Assembly: GCF_005491705.1 (NCBI RefSeq)
Contig: NZ_CP028092.1
Location: 4,402,001-4,466,000 of the forward strand
Direction: 5' to 3'
Length of the DNA: 64,000 bases
Source of the DNA: Pontibacter sp. SGAir0037
GTDB taxonomy: Bacteria > Bacteroidota > Bacteroidia > Cytophagales > Hymenobacteraceae
Made by a program: the position numbers and the translations under genes. The notes under the pieces were generated by a model. It made no database searches. It saw only the letters and a program-made list of their open reading frames with translations, and had not been told where the DNA came from. Of the stretch, positions 25,900-34,080 are shown one piece after another. Numbering within the stretch: the first letter of the stretch is position 1; every line of letters starts with the position of its first letter.

Positions 25900-28092
25900 A
25901 TGAAAAAGACAACTACAATTTTGCTTGCCGGCAGCCTGCTAGTTGCATCGGCATGTAAATCAACACAAACAGACTCTACCGCCACAGGCATGAATACAGA
26001 AACATTACAAACACAGGCATCGACACCAGGCACACCAGCACTAACTTATCCTGATACAAAAAAAGTAAATCACACAGATGATTATTTCGGTACGAAGGTA
26101 GCCGACCCGTATCGCTGGCAGGAAACCCACGACGACGAACTGGACCAGTGGATAGCAGAAGAAAATAAAGTAACGCAGACATACTTCAGCAGTATTCCTT
26201 TCCGCGATAAAATTAAAGATCGCCTGACCCAAATCTGGAATTACCCTAAATATGGTGCTCCTTTTAAGAAGGGCGGAAAGTATTACTTCTATAAAAATGA
26301 CGGACTGCAAAACCAAAGCGTACTTTATGTGCAGGAATCGCTGGAGGCAGAGCCAAAGGTTTTTCTGGACCCGAATAAGTTTTCCGAAGACGGCACTGTA
26401 GCACTTACGTCGCTGGCTTTCTCGAAAGACGCAACTTATGCAGTATATGGTACCTCCAGCGGGGGCTCCGACTGGAACACATTTTATGTTCTGGATGTAG
26501 CCACAGGAAAGAAACTCGACGACCAGGTGGACTGGGTAAAGTTTTCAGGTGCTTCCTGGTATAAGAACGGCTTCTTCTACAGCCGTTACGATGCGCCCAC
26601 CGAAGGAAACAAGCTGGCAAATAAAAATGAATTTCATAAGGTATACTACCACAAAATAGGGACACCGCAAAGCCAGGACCAGCTGGTATACGAGGATAAA
26701 GAGCATGCGCTACGCAATTTTTACGGTGGCACTACAGACGATGAGCGTTTTCTGGTGTTATATGCTTCGGAAGGAGCCAGCGGTGCCAATGCTTTATACT
26801 ACAAAGATCTGGCAGATGCCAAATCAACTATCAAACCTATAGTTACCAATTTTGAGTCGGAGTATAGTGTGGTAGACAATGTGGGCGACAAGCTGCTGGT
26901 GCATACCAATAAAAATGCGCCACGTTACCGCCTGGTGCTCATAGACCCTAAAAAGCCGCAGGAACAGCACTGGCAGGTTGTAATTCCTGAATCTGAAAAC
27001 GTAATGACGGGAGCCTCGTTGGTTAGTGGCAGAATTATAACCACCTATATGAAAGATGCGGCCAGCGAAGTGTTGGTGTTTGATACCAAAGGCAAGCAGC
27101 TAAGCAAGGTAGAGCTGCCTGCTATAGGTACAGTAGGTGGCTTTAGTGGGGAGAAAGAGGATAAGGAAGTGTTTTTCACCTTTACCTCCTTTACCTATCC
27201 TGCCACTATTTACCGTTACGATGTGCCGAATAACAAAGTAACACTGTTCCGCAAAGCAGAAGTAAATGTGGATACCGATGCATGCGAAACCAAACAGATT
27301 TTTTATACCTCTAAAGATGGCACCCAAGTGCCTATGTTTATTGTGCACAAAAAAGGGCTGCAACTGAATGGCAATAACCCGACCTACCTATATGCCTACG
27401 GCGGCTTTAATGTGTCTATGACGCCAGGCTTTAGCATTGCCAATATGCTTTGGCTGGAGAATGGTGGTGTATACGCTATGCCGAACCTGCGTGGCGGTGG
27501 TGAGTACGGTGAAGAGTGGCACAAAGCAGGCATGACACCGAACAAGCAGAACGTATTCGACGACTTTATAGCAGCTGCCGAGTACCTGATAAAAGAAGGA
27601 TATACCTCAAGCGAAAAGTTAGCAGTTTCAGGTGGTTCTAACGGAGGATTACTGGTTGGAGCCTTTATGACACAACGCCCCAAACTGGCAAAAGTGGCCA
27701 TCCCTGCAGTTGGTGTAATGGATATGCTGCGCTTCCATAAGTTTACAATTGGCTGGGCTTGGGTGCCTGAATATGGTTCATCAGACAATGAAGCACAGTT
27801 TAAAAACCTGTACGCTTTCTCGCCGCTGCATAATATTAAAGAAGGCGTAAAATATCCGGCAACCCTGGTTAAAACTGCCGATCACGACGACCGGGTAGTA
27901 CCTGCACACTCTTTTAAATTCATAGCAGAACTGCAGGATAAAGGAGCGCCCGGGAACCCATACCTGATCAGGATAGATGTACGGGCAGGACACGGTGCCG
28001 GAAAGCCAACTTCGCTGGTAATACAGGAATGGGCAGATACCTGGTCTTTCATTTACCATAACATGGGTGTTAACCCTTATCTGAACCAGTAA
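25900..28092 (+). CDS. Prolyl oligopeptidase family (S9) lipoprotein
   Basis: The 730-residue protein has a lipoprotein signal (MKKTTTILLAGSLLVASAC) and Cys19 at the lipid site. The N-terminal part after about residue 50 (YPDTKKVNHTDDYFGTKVAD, then PYRWQE) matches prolyl oligopeptidases, followed by a seven-bladed beta-propeller. The C-terminal alpha/beta hydrolase has the nucleophile in GGSNGG (Ser580), Asp664 in DHDDRVVP and His698 in RAGHGAGKP. It cuts short peptides after proline, most likely in the periplasm. The gene is monocistronic with a strong terminator. Length and all three catalytic residues look intact. Confidence 0.94.
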   Translation: MKKTTTILLAGSLLVASACKSTQTDSTATGMNTETLQTQASTPGTPALTYPDTKKVNHTDDYFGTKVADPYRWQETHDDELDQWIAEENKVTQTYFSSIPFRDKIKDRLTQIWNYPKYGAPFKKGGKYYFYKNDGLQNQSVLYVQESLEAEPKVFLDPNKFSEDGTVALTSLAFSKDATYAVYGTSSGGSDWNTFYVLDVATGKKLDDQVDWVKFSGASWYKNGFFYSRYDAPTEGNKLANKNEFHKVYYHKIGTPQSQDQLVYEDKEHALRNFYGGTTDDERFLVLYASEGASGANALYYKDLADAKSTIKPIVTNFESEYSVVDNVGDKLLVHTNKNAPRYRLVLIDPKKPQEQHWQVVIPESENVMTGASLVSGRIITTYMKDAASEVLVFDTKGKQLSKVELPAIGTVGGFSGEKEDKEVFFTFTSFTYPATIYRYDVPNNKVTLFRKAEVNVDTDACETKQIFYTSKDGTQVPMFIVHKKGLQLNGNNPTYLYAYGGFNVSMTPGFSIANMLWLENGGVYAMPNLRGGGEYGEEWHKAGMTPNKQNVFDDFIAAAEYLIKEGYTSSEKLAVSGGSNGGLLVGAFMTQRPKLAKVAIPAVGVMDMLRFHKFTIGWAWVPEYGSSDNEAQFKNLYAFSPLHNIKEGVKYPATLVKTADHDDRVVPAHSFKFIAELQDKGAPGNPYLIRIDVRAGHGAGKPTSLVIQEWADTWSFIYHNMGVNPYLNQ

Positions 28093-28116
28093 AACCAGTT
28101 TTTTTAGTATAATTTT

Positions 28117-28157
28117 GCCTGCGCCAAGCTTTTGTGTAGTGGCGCAGGCTTTTTTTA
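28117..28157 (+). terminator. Rho-independent terminator of the prolyl oligopeptidase gene
   Basis: A perfect 10-bp stem GCCTGCGCCA/TGGCGCAGGC with a 13-nt loop is followed by eight T residues. Confidence 0.9.
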
Positions 28158-28268
28158 TGTTGTTAACCAATGTAGTTTGTTGGCGCTGAAGATATTGTTA
28201 AATATCAATAGTGTTGTAACAGCTTTAATTACCTATATTTATTACTAAATTCAGAATAAGGAGTAGCC

Positions 28269-28727
28269 ATGGCAGAGCTTTACCAGGAGGTATCAGATAA
28301 AGAGATCAGGCTTGATTTCAGGTTGATAGACGGCTTGTATGCCACAGCAAGATGGGGCAGAGTATTAGCTGTAGTAGGGTTTACTTTTATAGGCCTTACC
28401 TTGTTGCTGGCTTTTTTTATGCAGCAATACATACAGGTGCTTTATGCCAATGCCAGTATCAATAGTGTGCGCGTATCTTCTTTCACAACAGGGTTTTATG
28501 CCTTACTGGCCTTTGTTCATTTCTTTCCCTCGCTCTACCTGCTTAATTTTTCAAATAAGATGATGCAGGGCTTAAAGGCAAAAGACCAGGAATTAATCAA
28601 TGCCTCTTTCCGAAACCTTAGGCGGCTTTTCAAGTTTATGGGCATTCTGCTACTCGTTACTTTGTTGTTTTATGTGGTTGCAATTGCAGCTCTTGGCTCG
28701 GCTTCAGCTTATAATAGCCTGAGATAA
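28269..28727 (+). CDS. Small integral membrane protein, DUF5362-like
   Basis: The 152-residue protein has a polar N-terminus, then hydrophobic helices near residues 33-52 (VLAVVGFTFIGLTLLLAFFM), 70-98 (GFYALLAFVHFFPSLYLLNF) and 120-145 (FMGILLLVTLLFYVVAIAAL). A cytosolic loop (NKMMQGLKAKDQELINASFR) lies before the last helix. This layout resembles the DUF5362 family of Bacteroidota. No catalytic motif is visible. It stands alone, closed by a terminator 25 bp later. Confidence 0.7.
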   Translation: MAELYQEVSDKEIRLDFRLIDGLYATARWGRVLAVVGFTFIGLTLLLAFFMQQYIQVLYANASINSVRVSSFTTGFYALLAFVHFFPSLYLLNFSNKMMQGLKAKDQELINASFRNLRRLFKFMGILLLVTLLFYVVAIAALGSASAYNSLR

Positions 28728-28752
28728 ACTTCAACAGATGAAAGTTAAACAG

Positions 28753-28788
28753 AGCATATTCCTGCTAAAGGAATATGCTTTTGTTTTT
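28753..28788 (+). terminator. Rho-independent terminator
   Basis: A perfect 10-bp stem AGCATATTCC/GGAATATGCT with a 7-nt loop is followed by a T-rich tract. Confidence 0.85.
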
Positions 28789-28847
28789 CAGGTAGCAAGA
28801 GCTCCCAAACTTTTATAAGTTTACAGCACAATTGAAAACGATTGCCT

Positions 28848-29582
28848 ATGTCTAAAGGAGGAGAAAGTACTTTCATCGTGAGGTCGAGCGAGATTGATTT
28901 CCGGGGACAGGTAACCTTGCCGGTTTTGGTAAGCTACCTGCAGGAAGCAGCCTGGGATAATACGACTACTTTGGGAATATCAATGTATGATTTGCTGGAG
29001 AAAGGGCTTACCTGGGTGCTGTCGCGGTTGCGCATAGAAATGTTCCGGTATCCGAAACACCGCGATCAGGTAATGGTAGAGACATGGGCATCAGGAAGAG
29101 AAAAAGTTTTTCTGCACCGCGATTTCAGAATTTACAATGCAGAGCGGGAGCTACTGGGGCAGGCTACCAGTGTGTGGCTGGTAATGGATGTCGTAAAGCG
29201 GCAGCTGACTTCAGTTCCGGATTTTATAACGGCTGTAGAAATAGCCACTGGTTATGAGCCCCTGCCATTTGCTAAAGGCAAGTTGCCTGCCCTGGCAGAA
29301 GCTGCGTTTGAACAGCATGTGCAGGTAAAATGGCACGATATAGACCTGAATAGGCATGTGAATAATACGCACTATTTGCGCTGGGCTTTAGAAGCATTAC
29401 CAATAGAGGTATTAGAGCAGCAGCAGCTCCGGGAGGCAGACATCATTTTTCGTTCCGAAAGCACTTTAGGTGATACCATAGTGTCTTTGGCCGCGCCAAC
29501 CGAACCTGGCCTATACTTACATAAGCTGGCAGATGAGGCAACCGGTAAAGAACTGGTGCAGGCCCAAACAAAGTGGAAATAA
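28848..29582 (+). CDS. Acyl-ACP thioesterase
   Basis: ATG at 28848 (MSKGGESTFIVRSSEID) gives 244 residues; a TTG two codons earlier is less likely. The protein has two hot-dog folds, as in plant and bacterial acyl-ACP thioesterases. The C-terminal one carries the DIDLNRHVNNTHYLRW segment with the catalytic-type Asn/His, and the N-terminal one has SYLQEAAWDN. It would release fatty acids from acyl carrier protein. It is followed 88 bp later by a GNAT gene on the same strand. Confidence 0.87.
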   Translation: MSKGGESTFIVRSSEIDFRGQVTLPVLVSYLQEAAWDNTTTLGISMYDLLEKGLTWVLSRLRIEMFRYPKHRDQVMVETWASGREKVFLHRDFRIYNAERELLGQATSVWLVMDVVKRQLTSVPDFITAVEIATGYEPLPFAKGKLPALAEAAFEQHVQVKWHDIDLNRHVNNTHYLRWALEALPIEVLEQQQLREADIIFRSESTLGDTIVSLAAPTEPGLYLHKLADEATGKELVQAQTKWK

Positions 29583-29670
29583 AGAACTGGTGCTGTTACT
29601 ATAAGCAAATAAGCTGCAGCGCCTCCGGTAGGTATTAGCTACTAGTGAAGAAACAATAAGTAAAAAGTTA

Positions 29671-30147
29671 ATGAATATTACAGTAAGAAAAGGAACAATA
29701 GACGATTTGCCACAGGTGCTAAAGCTGGTACAGGAGCTAGCCGATTTTGAGCGCGCACCACAGGAGGTAACCAATACGTTGGAAGATATGCGCCGCGATG
29801 GCTTTGGACAGGAGCCTATCTTTAAATTTTTTGTAGCTGAATCGGAGGAAGAGGGTATTGTAGGGTTATCGCTTTATTACACGGCCTACTCCACCTGGAA
29901 GGGCAAAACCATTTATTTAGAGGATCTGGTGGTGACAGAGCATCTGCGCCGTAGCGGAATTGGGCGCCAATTGTTTAATGCTGTAGCCCAGGAGGCAAAA
30001 GAGGTAGGCGCAAAGCGCTTTGCCTGGCAGGTGCTGGAATGGAACGAACCTGCTATTGCATTCTATAAGAAGATTGGAGCCAGCCTGGATGGCGAATGGT
30101 ATAACTGCCGCATGACGGAAGAGCAGATAAAAGCTTATTCAGCTTAA
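29671..30147 (+). CDS. GNAT family N-acetyltransferase
   Basis: The 158-residue enzyme shows the GNAT fold: N-terminal VRKGTIDDLPQVLKLVQELA, the strand LEDLVVTEHLRRSGIGRQLF with the acetyl-CoA P-loop RRSGIG near residues 91-97, and a C-terminal ALAFYKKIG-like segment. The overall pattern (ADFERAPQEV, then YYTAYSTWKGKTIYLEDL) resembles diamine/thialysine acetyltransferases of the SAT family, so a polyamine-like or amino-acid substrate is plausible. It is convergent with the DUF4286 gene across a strong hairpin. Confidence 0.9.
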   Translation: MNITVRKGTIDDLPQVLKLVQELADFERAPQEVTNTLEDMRRDGFGQEPIFKFFVAESEEEGIVGLSLYYTAYSTWKGKTIYLEDLVVTEHLRRSGIGRQLFNAVAQEAKEVGAKRFAWQVLEWNEPAIAFYKKIGASLDGEWYNCRMTEEQIKAYSA

Positions 30148-30168
30148 AATGCAACACAGCAGAAAAGC

Positions 30169-30208
30169 AAAGGCCGTGGCTACAAAAGAAAGTAGCCACG
30201 GCCTTTTT
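30169..30208. terminator. Bidirectional terminator
   Basis: A perfect 15-bp stem AAAGGCCGTGGCTAC and complement with an 8-nt loop lies between the convergent GNAT and DUF4286 genes. It has A/T-rich ends on both sides. Confidence 0.9.
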
Positions 30209-30222
30209 ACTTTAACATCAGG

Positions 30223-30546
30223 CTACTGCCGTTCTACATCGGTTCCAACAATTTCGAGCAAAGACATAAACAGCACAAATTTATCTTTGTAGCGCTCTGT
30301 ATGCTTGTTATGCAGTGCTGTGGCATGATCCCGCTGGTATTCTTCCAGGTCTTCCAGATTGCGGCAAGTATACTGCACCGCATAAGTGGTACCTCCATTA
30401 TCTACCTCGTCTAGCAGTCGGGCAATCTGGTTCTTCAGAAAGTAACCTGTAGCCATCACCTCAGGTATGTGCACTTCTTTCATCCATGCCAGCCAGTCCT
30501 CAGCTACACTATTATCTATATTTATTGTTAAATTATATAAAATCAT
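30223..30546 (-). CDS. DUF4286 family protein
   Basis: The 107-residue soluble protein begins MILYNLTINIDNSVAEDWL with VHIPEVMATGYF, the typical opening of DUF4286. It continues with YAVQYTCRNLEDLEEYQRDH and ends FVLFMSLLEIVGT. The ferredoxin-like alpha/beta pattern resembles dimeric antibiotic-biosynthesis-monooxygenase-type folds. No function is known. It is a single gene on the minus strand. Confidence 0.85.
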   Translation of the reverse strand: MILYNLTINIDNSVAEDWLAWMKEVHIPEVMATGYFLKNQIARLLDEVDNGGTTYAVQYTCRNLEDLEEYQRDHATALHNKHTERYKDKFVLFMSLLEIVGTDVERQ

Positions 30547-30636
30547 GCTTAAAATTACGAATAATAGCTTTCCAATAGAGAGCCAAAGGGAAAGTTTTAT
30601 TTTAGCACTAGCTTTATAGAGTTGAGGGAGAGCAAT

Positions 30637-30670
30637 AAAAAAGGCTTCCTTATTGCTAAGAAAGCCTTTT
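30637..30670 (-). terminator. Terminator of the 188-residue lipoprotein gene
   Basis: Read on the minus strand, AAAAGGCTTTC pairs with GGAAGCCTTTT across a short loop and is followed by a T-rich stretch. Confidence 0.7.
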
Positions 30671-30688
30671 CTGCTTTGGCAAAGGAGC

Positions 30689-31255
30689 CTATTTGCAGCT
30701 CCATATTCCTGTTTTGCCGTCTTCTGAGTTAACAGCTAGTACAGGTTCATAAGCAACCGTTAACGGTTTTGTGCTTTCTTCAGATACAAGCTGTAGCGGC
30801 CCTTCCGCCAGCTTTATGTAAAGTACACCACTCTCATCGCATACAGCTTTTAGTGTACCGGCATCATTGAGCAAGGTATAGCTGTTGTTGGAATGAAGCC
30901 CGGTAGCAGTGAGTTCTTTTACCTCGTACACCTTTTGCAGACTGGTACTGCCTGTTTGCGTCATCACCAGCTTTTTGGCACTTTCTATCTTACCGCCTAT
31001 CCACAGGTCTTCACCGAGGCAGTTGGAGGTGTTGGCAATTAAATCGAAGTATGTTTCCTCCGCAGCTTCTCCCAAAGAAGCAACAGTAACGGCAGGTTGT
31101 TCGGTTGTAGCGATTACATCTTTAACGTCTGCTTCTTTATTTGTTTCCCGCTCTACCCTTGTGGAGCAGGAGGCTAAAATAAAAACTGCCAGCAACATAG
31201 AAAGCAGCGCAATTAAAGTTAAATCGGACTTTGCAGAAGTAGAAGTTCTATTCAT
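30689..31255 (-). CDS. Hypothetical lipoprotein
   Basis: The 188-residue protein has a hydrophobic segment (LTLIALLSMLLAVFILASCS) ending in a lipobox Cys near residue 30, after a longer than usual polar start (MNRTSTSAKSD). The mature part has conserved-looking Cys in ANTSNCLGEDLWIGG, LKAVCDESG and the C-terminal IWSCK, so disulfides are possible. It reads like a small beta-rich periplasmic domain. I do not recognise a family. It is a single gene with its own terminator. Confidence 0.65.
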   Translation of the reverse strand: MNRTSTSAKSDLTLIALLSMLLAVFILASCSTRVERETNKEADVKDVIATTEQPAVTVASLGEAAEETYFDLIANTSNCLGEDLWIGGKIESAKKLVMTQTGSTSLQKVYEVKELTATGLHSNNSYTLLNDAGTLKAVCDESGVLYIKLAEGPLQLVSEESTKPLTVAYEPVLAVNSEDGKTGIWSCK

Positions 31256-31434
31256 AAGCAGTAAAATTATAGTGTAACGAATGGCTTACTATACTATACT
31301 GCCTGTTTAAGAATATGTTGTGATTTTATATAATTATTTTGAATTTGCCTGATGTGTAAGTATGCTGATAGTAAAATAGTTAGCAAACATGGATATTGTA
31401 GAATATAGCTACCAGGTTATGCTTCGGCAGAACC

Positions 31435-32676
31435 CTAAACCGGCTCCAGGAAATTTAGATCTTTGCCAAAGGATTCGGGTAGCCTTACAATTGAGATCAG
31501 GGCAATGCATAAAGAAATAGCGGCCAGAATAGCGGCTCCCGGAACAATGCCAACACTGTCTTTTAAAGAGCTAAAAGCAATGGTTAAAGGTACAACGGCC
31601 CCTCTTACAAAATTAGGTACAGTGGTGGTTACAGTGGCCCTGATATTTGTGCCGAATTGCTCTGCTGCAATAGTAACAAACACTGCCCAGTAGCCACTGG
31701 CAAAGCCAAGTGCTACGCATATGGTATAAAATTGCGTAAGGCTATAGTTACTGCCAAATAAATAGATCGTCATTACCAGGCCCGTGAGCAGTATAAAAGC
31801 TATAACAATGTTTTTTCTGCTTTTAAATCTTTGGCTTAATACACCACTGGCAAAATCTCCAAAAACCAAACCCAGGTAACAGAACGAAACGGCTTTGGCT
31901 GCTGAAACAGGCTCAGGTACACCTAAAGCAATTCCAAACTCCGGCGAAAAGGTTATCAGTACCCCAACCACAAACCAGATAGGTACACCGGTTAAAATAC
32001 ATTTCAGGTATTTCCAGAAACGTTGGGCGCTGGTAAAAAGCGTAAGAAAATTGCCACGTGTTATACTTCTTTCTTTCAGAGAATTAAACATTCCCGACTC
32101 ATACACACCAATTCGAAGGAGTAAAAGCAGCAAGCCTAAACCGCCACCTATAAAATAAGCGGTTCTCCAGCCAAAATATTCGCCTACTATACCGGCCAGC
32201 AAAGCTCCTGTTATACCAATGGTAGCCACAATCATGGTGCCGTAGCCGCGTTTTTCTTTGGGCAACACTTCTGATACCAGTGTTATGCCAGCCCCTAGTT
32301 CTCCTGCCAGGCCAACACCTGCTATAAAGCGGAGTAAGGCATACGTTGGTATATCCTGAACAAAGCCATTTAGTATGTTGGCCACAGAATACAGAAAAAT
32401 AGAACCGAAAAGTACTGATATTCTGCCCCGCTTATCTCCTAAAATGCCCCAGGCTATACCGCCTAGCAACATGCCGGCCATCTGCATGTTGAGCAAAAGA
32501 ACGCCATCTTCCAGTAGTGCTTCAGGTGCTGTTATACCCAGCGATATTAAACTGGGAATACGCACGATACTAAAAAGAACCAGGTCGTAAATATCAACAA
32601 AGTAACCTAGTGCTGCTACAATCACGGCTACATTCAGAAGGTAATGTTTTTCTGATGCTTTTTGTGGTCTTATCAT
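31435..32676 (-). CDS. MFS transporter, sugar/metabolite:H+ symporter type
   Basis: The 413-residue protein has about 12 TM helices. Motif A of the family appears as GILGDKRGRISVLFGS between TM2 and TM3, and the segment LRFIAGVGLAGELGAGITLV before TM5 matches the metabolite:H+ symporter/sugar porter side. A middle cytosolic loop (SLKERSITRGNFLTLF) separates the two six-helix halves. Substrate is unknown. The next gene starts divergently only 62 bp away, so the promoters overlap. Confidence 0.88.
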   Translation of the reverse strand: MIRPQKASEKHYLLNVAVIVAALGYFVDIYDLVLFSIVRIPSLISLGITAPEALLEDGVLLLNMQMAGMLLGGIAWGILGDKRGRISVLFGSIFLYSVANILNGFVQDIPTYALLRFIAGVGLAGELGAGITLVSEVLPKEKRGYGTMIVATIGITGALLAGIVGEYFGWRTAYFIGGGLGLLLLLLRIGVYESGMFNSLKERSITRGNFLTLFTSAQRFWKYLKCILTGVPIWFVVGVLITFSPEFGIALGVPEPVSAAKAVSFCYLGLVFGDFASGVLSQRFKSRKNIVIAFILLTGLVMTIYLFGSNYSLTQFYTICVALGFASGYWAVFVTIAAEQFGTNIRATVTTTVPNFVRGAVVPLTIAFSSLKDSVGIVPGAAILAAISLCIALISIVRLPESFGKDLNFLEPV

Positions 32677-32738
32677 ATTTTTAGCTATATATGCCTCAAT
32701 ATAGTATTTGTGCTTTATATCACAAAAGCGGAATAGCC

Positions 32739-33380
32739 ATGCAAGACATTATACAAAAACTACAGCTTAAACCTAACCAGCGCCTCTTACTTATAAATGC
32801 TCCAAAAGAATTTGAAGCGAGGCTGGTGAAAGAGGGATACTCTTATGCTACGGCGGTTGCAGGAACAGATATTCGTGAGATTTATGATGCGGTGCAGCTT
32901 TTTGTGCAGCATACATCAGATGTAGATGCCCTGGCTCCTGTGGCAGCTAAAGCTATCCGGCCAGGAGGGTTGTTATGGATTGCTTATCCTAAGAAGTCTT
33001 CTGCTATAGCATCAGATATAACACGTGATAGCGGCTGGCAGGCAATAGCAGCATTAGGGTATGAGGGAGTAAGACAGATTGCTATAGACGATACCTGGTC
33101 GTCGTTACGGTTCAGGCATACTTCCGAAAGGCCGGCACCTTCTAAAATGGGAGCAACCTACCCGGGCATAGACACTACAACCCGCACAGTAACTCCACCA
33201 GCTGATTTACAGGAGGCGTTAGCAGAGGCAGGGCTAACAGGAGTTTTTGATGGGTTAGCTTTTACGCACAAAAAAGAATATGTGGTGGCAGTGCTGCAAG
33301 CCAGAAAACCGGAAACAAGAGCCAGCCGCATACAGAAAACGATAGAAAAATTAACCGGGCTAAAACAGGACCAGACGTAA
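32739..33380 (+). CDS. Two-domain protein: DUF3052-like N-terminus and YdeI/OmdA-like C-terminus
   Basis: ATG at 32739 (MQDIIQKLQLKPNQRLLLIN) gives 213 residues; a farther ATG at 32691 would overlap the divergent promoter region. The first 140 residues (LLINAPKEFEARL, then VQLFVQHTSDVDALAP, IRPGGLLWIAYPKKSS) resemble DUF3052 proteins. The last 55 (PADLQEALAEAGLTGVFDGL, then ARKPETRASRIQKTIEKL) resemble the C-terminal module of YdeI/OmdA proteins, known from bacteriocin or antibiotic tolerance work. Function is not known. It ends inside a 25-bp inverted repeat shared with the convergent gene. Confidence 0.7.
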   Translation: MQDIIQKLQLKPNQRLLLINAPKEFEARLVKEGYSYATAVAGTDIREIYDAVQLFVQHTSDVDALAPVAAKAIRPGGLLWIAYPKKSSAIASDITRDSGWQAIAALGYEGVRQIAIDDTWSSLRFRHTSERPAPSKMGATYPGIDTTTRTVTPPADLQEALAEAGLTGVFDGLAFTHKKEYVVAVLQARKPETRASRIQKTIEKLTGLKQDQT

Positions 33381-33429
33381 CAAAACAGCCTCCCGTACTT
33401 TTGCACGGGAGGCTGTTTTGTTACGTCTG
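33372..33429. terminator. 25-bp perfect inverted repeat, bidirectional terminator
   Basis: Arms 33372-33396 and 33405-33429 are perfect complements with an 8-nt loop. The left arm includes the stop codon of the plus-strand gene. The core AACAGCCTCCCGT is GC-rich and is followed by a T-rich half in each direction. Confidence 0.88.
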
Positions 33430-33435
33430 AGTTAC

Positions 33436-34014
33436 TTATTGAATAGTAGTAGGGAACGTTACATCTACGTCCGTTTCACCAGTATTCATATTGCTGTTAG
33501 CGTTTTTAAGGCCTGGCTGGTGCTTTAACACCACACGCACTGTTCCTGTGCTGGCTGTTGTTGTTGTGGCTGTAGTCTCAATACCGATAGGGCGGTTGTT
33601 TTTATCCAAGTCTTCCGCTACATCTTTGGCGAAAGTTACGTTGGCTCCGGTTACAGTATAGAATACTTCATGATCGTGCCCTTCTTCTATGATTTCCTCT
33701 GTAATGTTTTTGGTTTGGCCGGGAGTACTGGCTTCATCCATGAACGAAACAGTTGCATTATACACGGTTCCGGCTTTTAATACCAGCCCCTGTATGACAG
33801 GTGCATTTCCTCCAACTCCATCTGTATCTTTCCAGATAGCTGTTACAGTTTGAGCACTTTTATCGTTTACTGGTTCCAGGCGTAGTTCTACAGTGGTAAT
33901 TAGCTCCTGCTCGCTCTCTGCTTCCGGATCCGGATCATCGTCTTTACACGAAGTAGTTAATATTAAGCTCCCTAAAAGTAAGAATGCCAGGTAAGGTTTA
34001 AGTAATCTTTTCAT
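33436..34014 (-). CDS. Hypothetical lipoprotein downstream of a TonB receptor
   Basis: The 192-residue protein has a lipoprotein signal (MKRLLKPYLAFLLLGSLILT, then TSCKDDD) followed by an acidic linker. The mature part looks beta-rich, with a short EEGHDHEVFYTV segment and a Thr-rich stretch (TTATTTTAST). It has no catalytic motif that I recognise. It directly follows the TonB receptor gene (66 bp) on the same strand and may be its surface or periplasmic partner. The HDH segment could bind a metal, but this is only inference. Confidence 0.68.
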   Translation of the reverse strand: MKRLLKPYLAFLLLGSLILTTSCKDDDPDPEAESEQELITTVELRLEPVNDKSAQTVTAIWKDTDGVGGNAPVIQGLVLKAGTVYNATVSFMDEASTPGQTKNITEEIIEEGHDHEVFYTVTGANVTFAKDVAEDLDKNNRPIGIETTATTTTASTGTVRVVLKHQPGLKNANSNMNTGETDVDVTFPTTIQ

Positions 34015-34040
34015 GGTTTGTTGAAAGTAATATAGTTAAA

Positions 34041-34048
34041 CAAAAATA
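34041..34048 (-). promoter_or_regulatory. Possible -7 element for the lipoprotein gene, TATTTTTG
   Basis: On the minus strand TATTTTTG fits TAnnTTTG and lies about 27 bases before the lipoprotein ATG. No -33 box was found, so the gene may equally be read through from the receptor. Confidence 0.3.
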
Positions 34049-34080
34049 TTCTAAATGCTGGTTGGTTCGCGGGGCATGTA

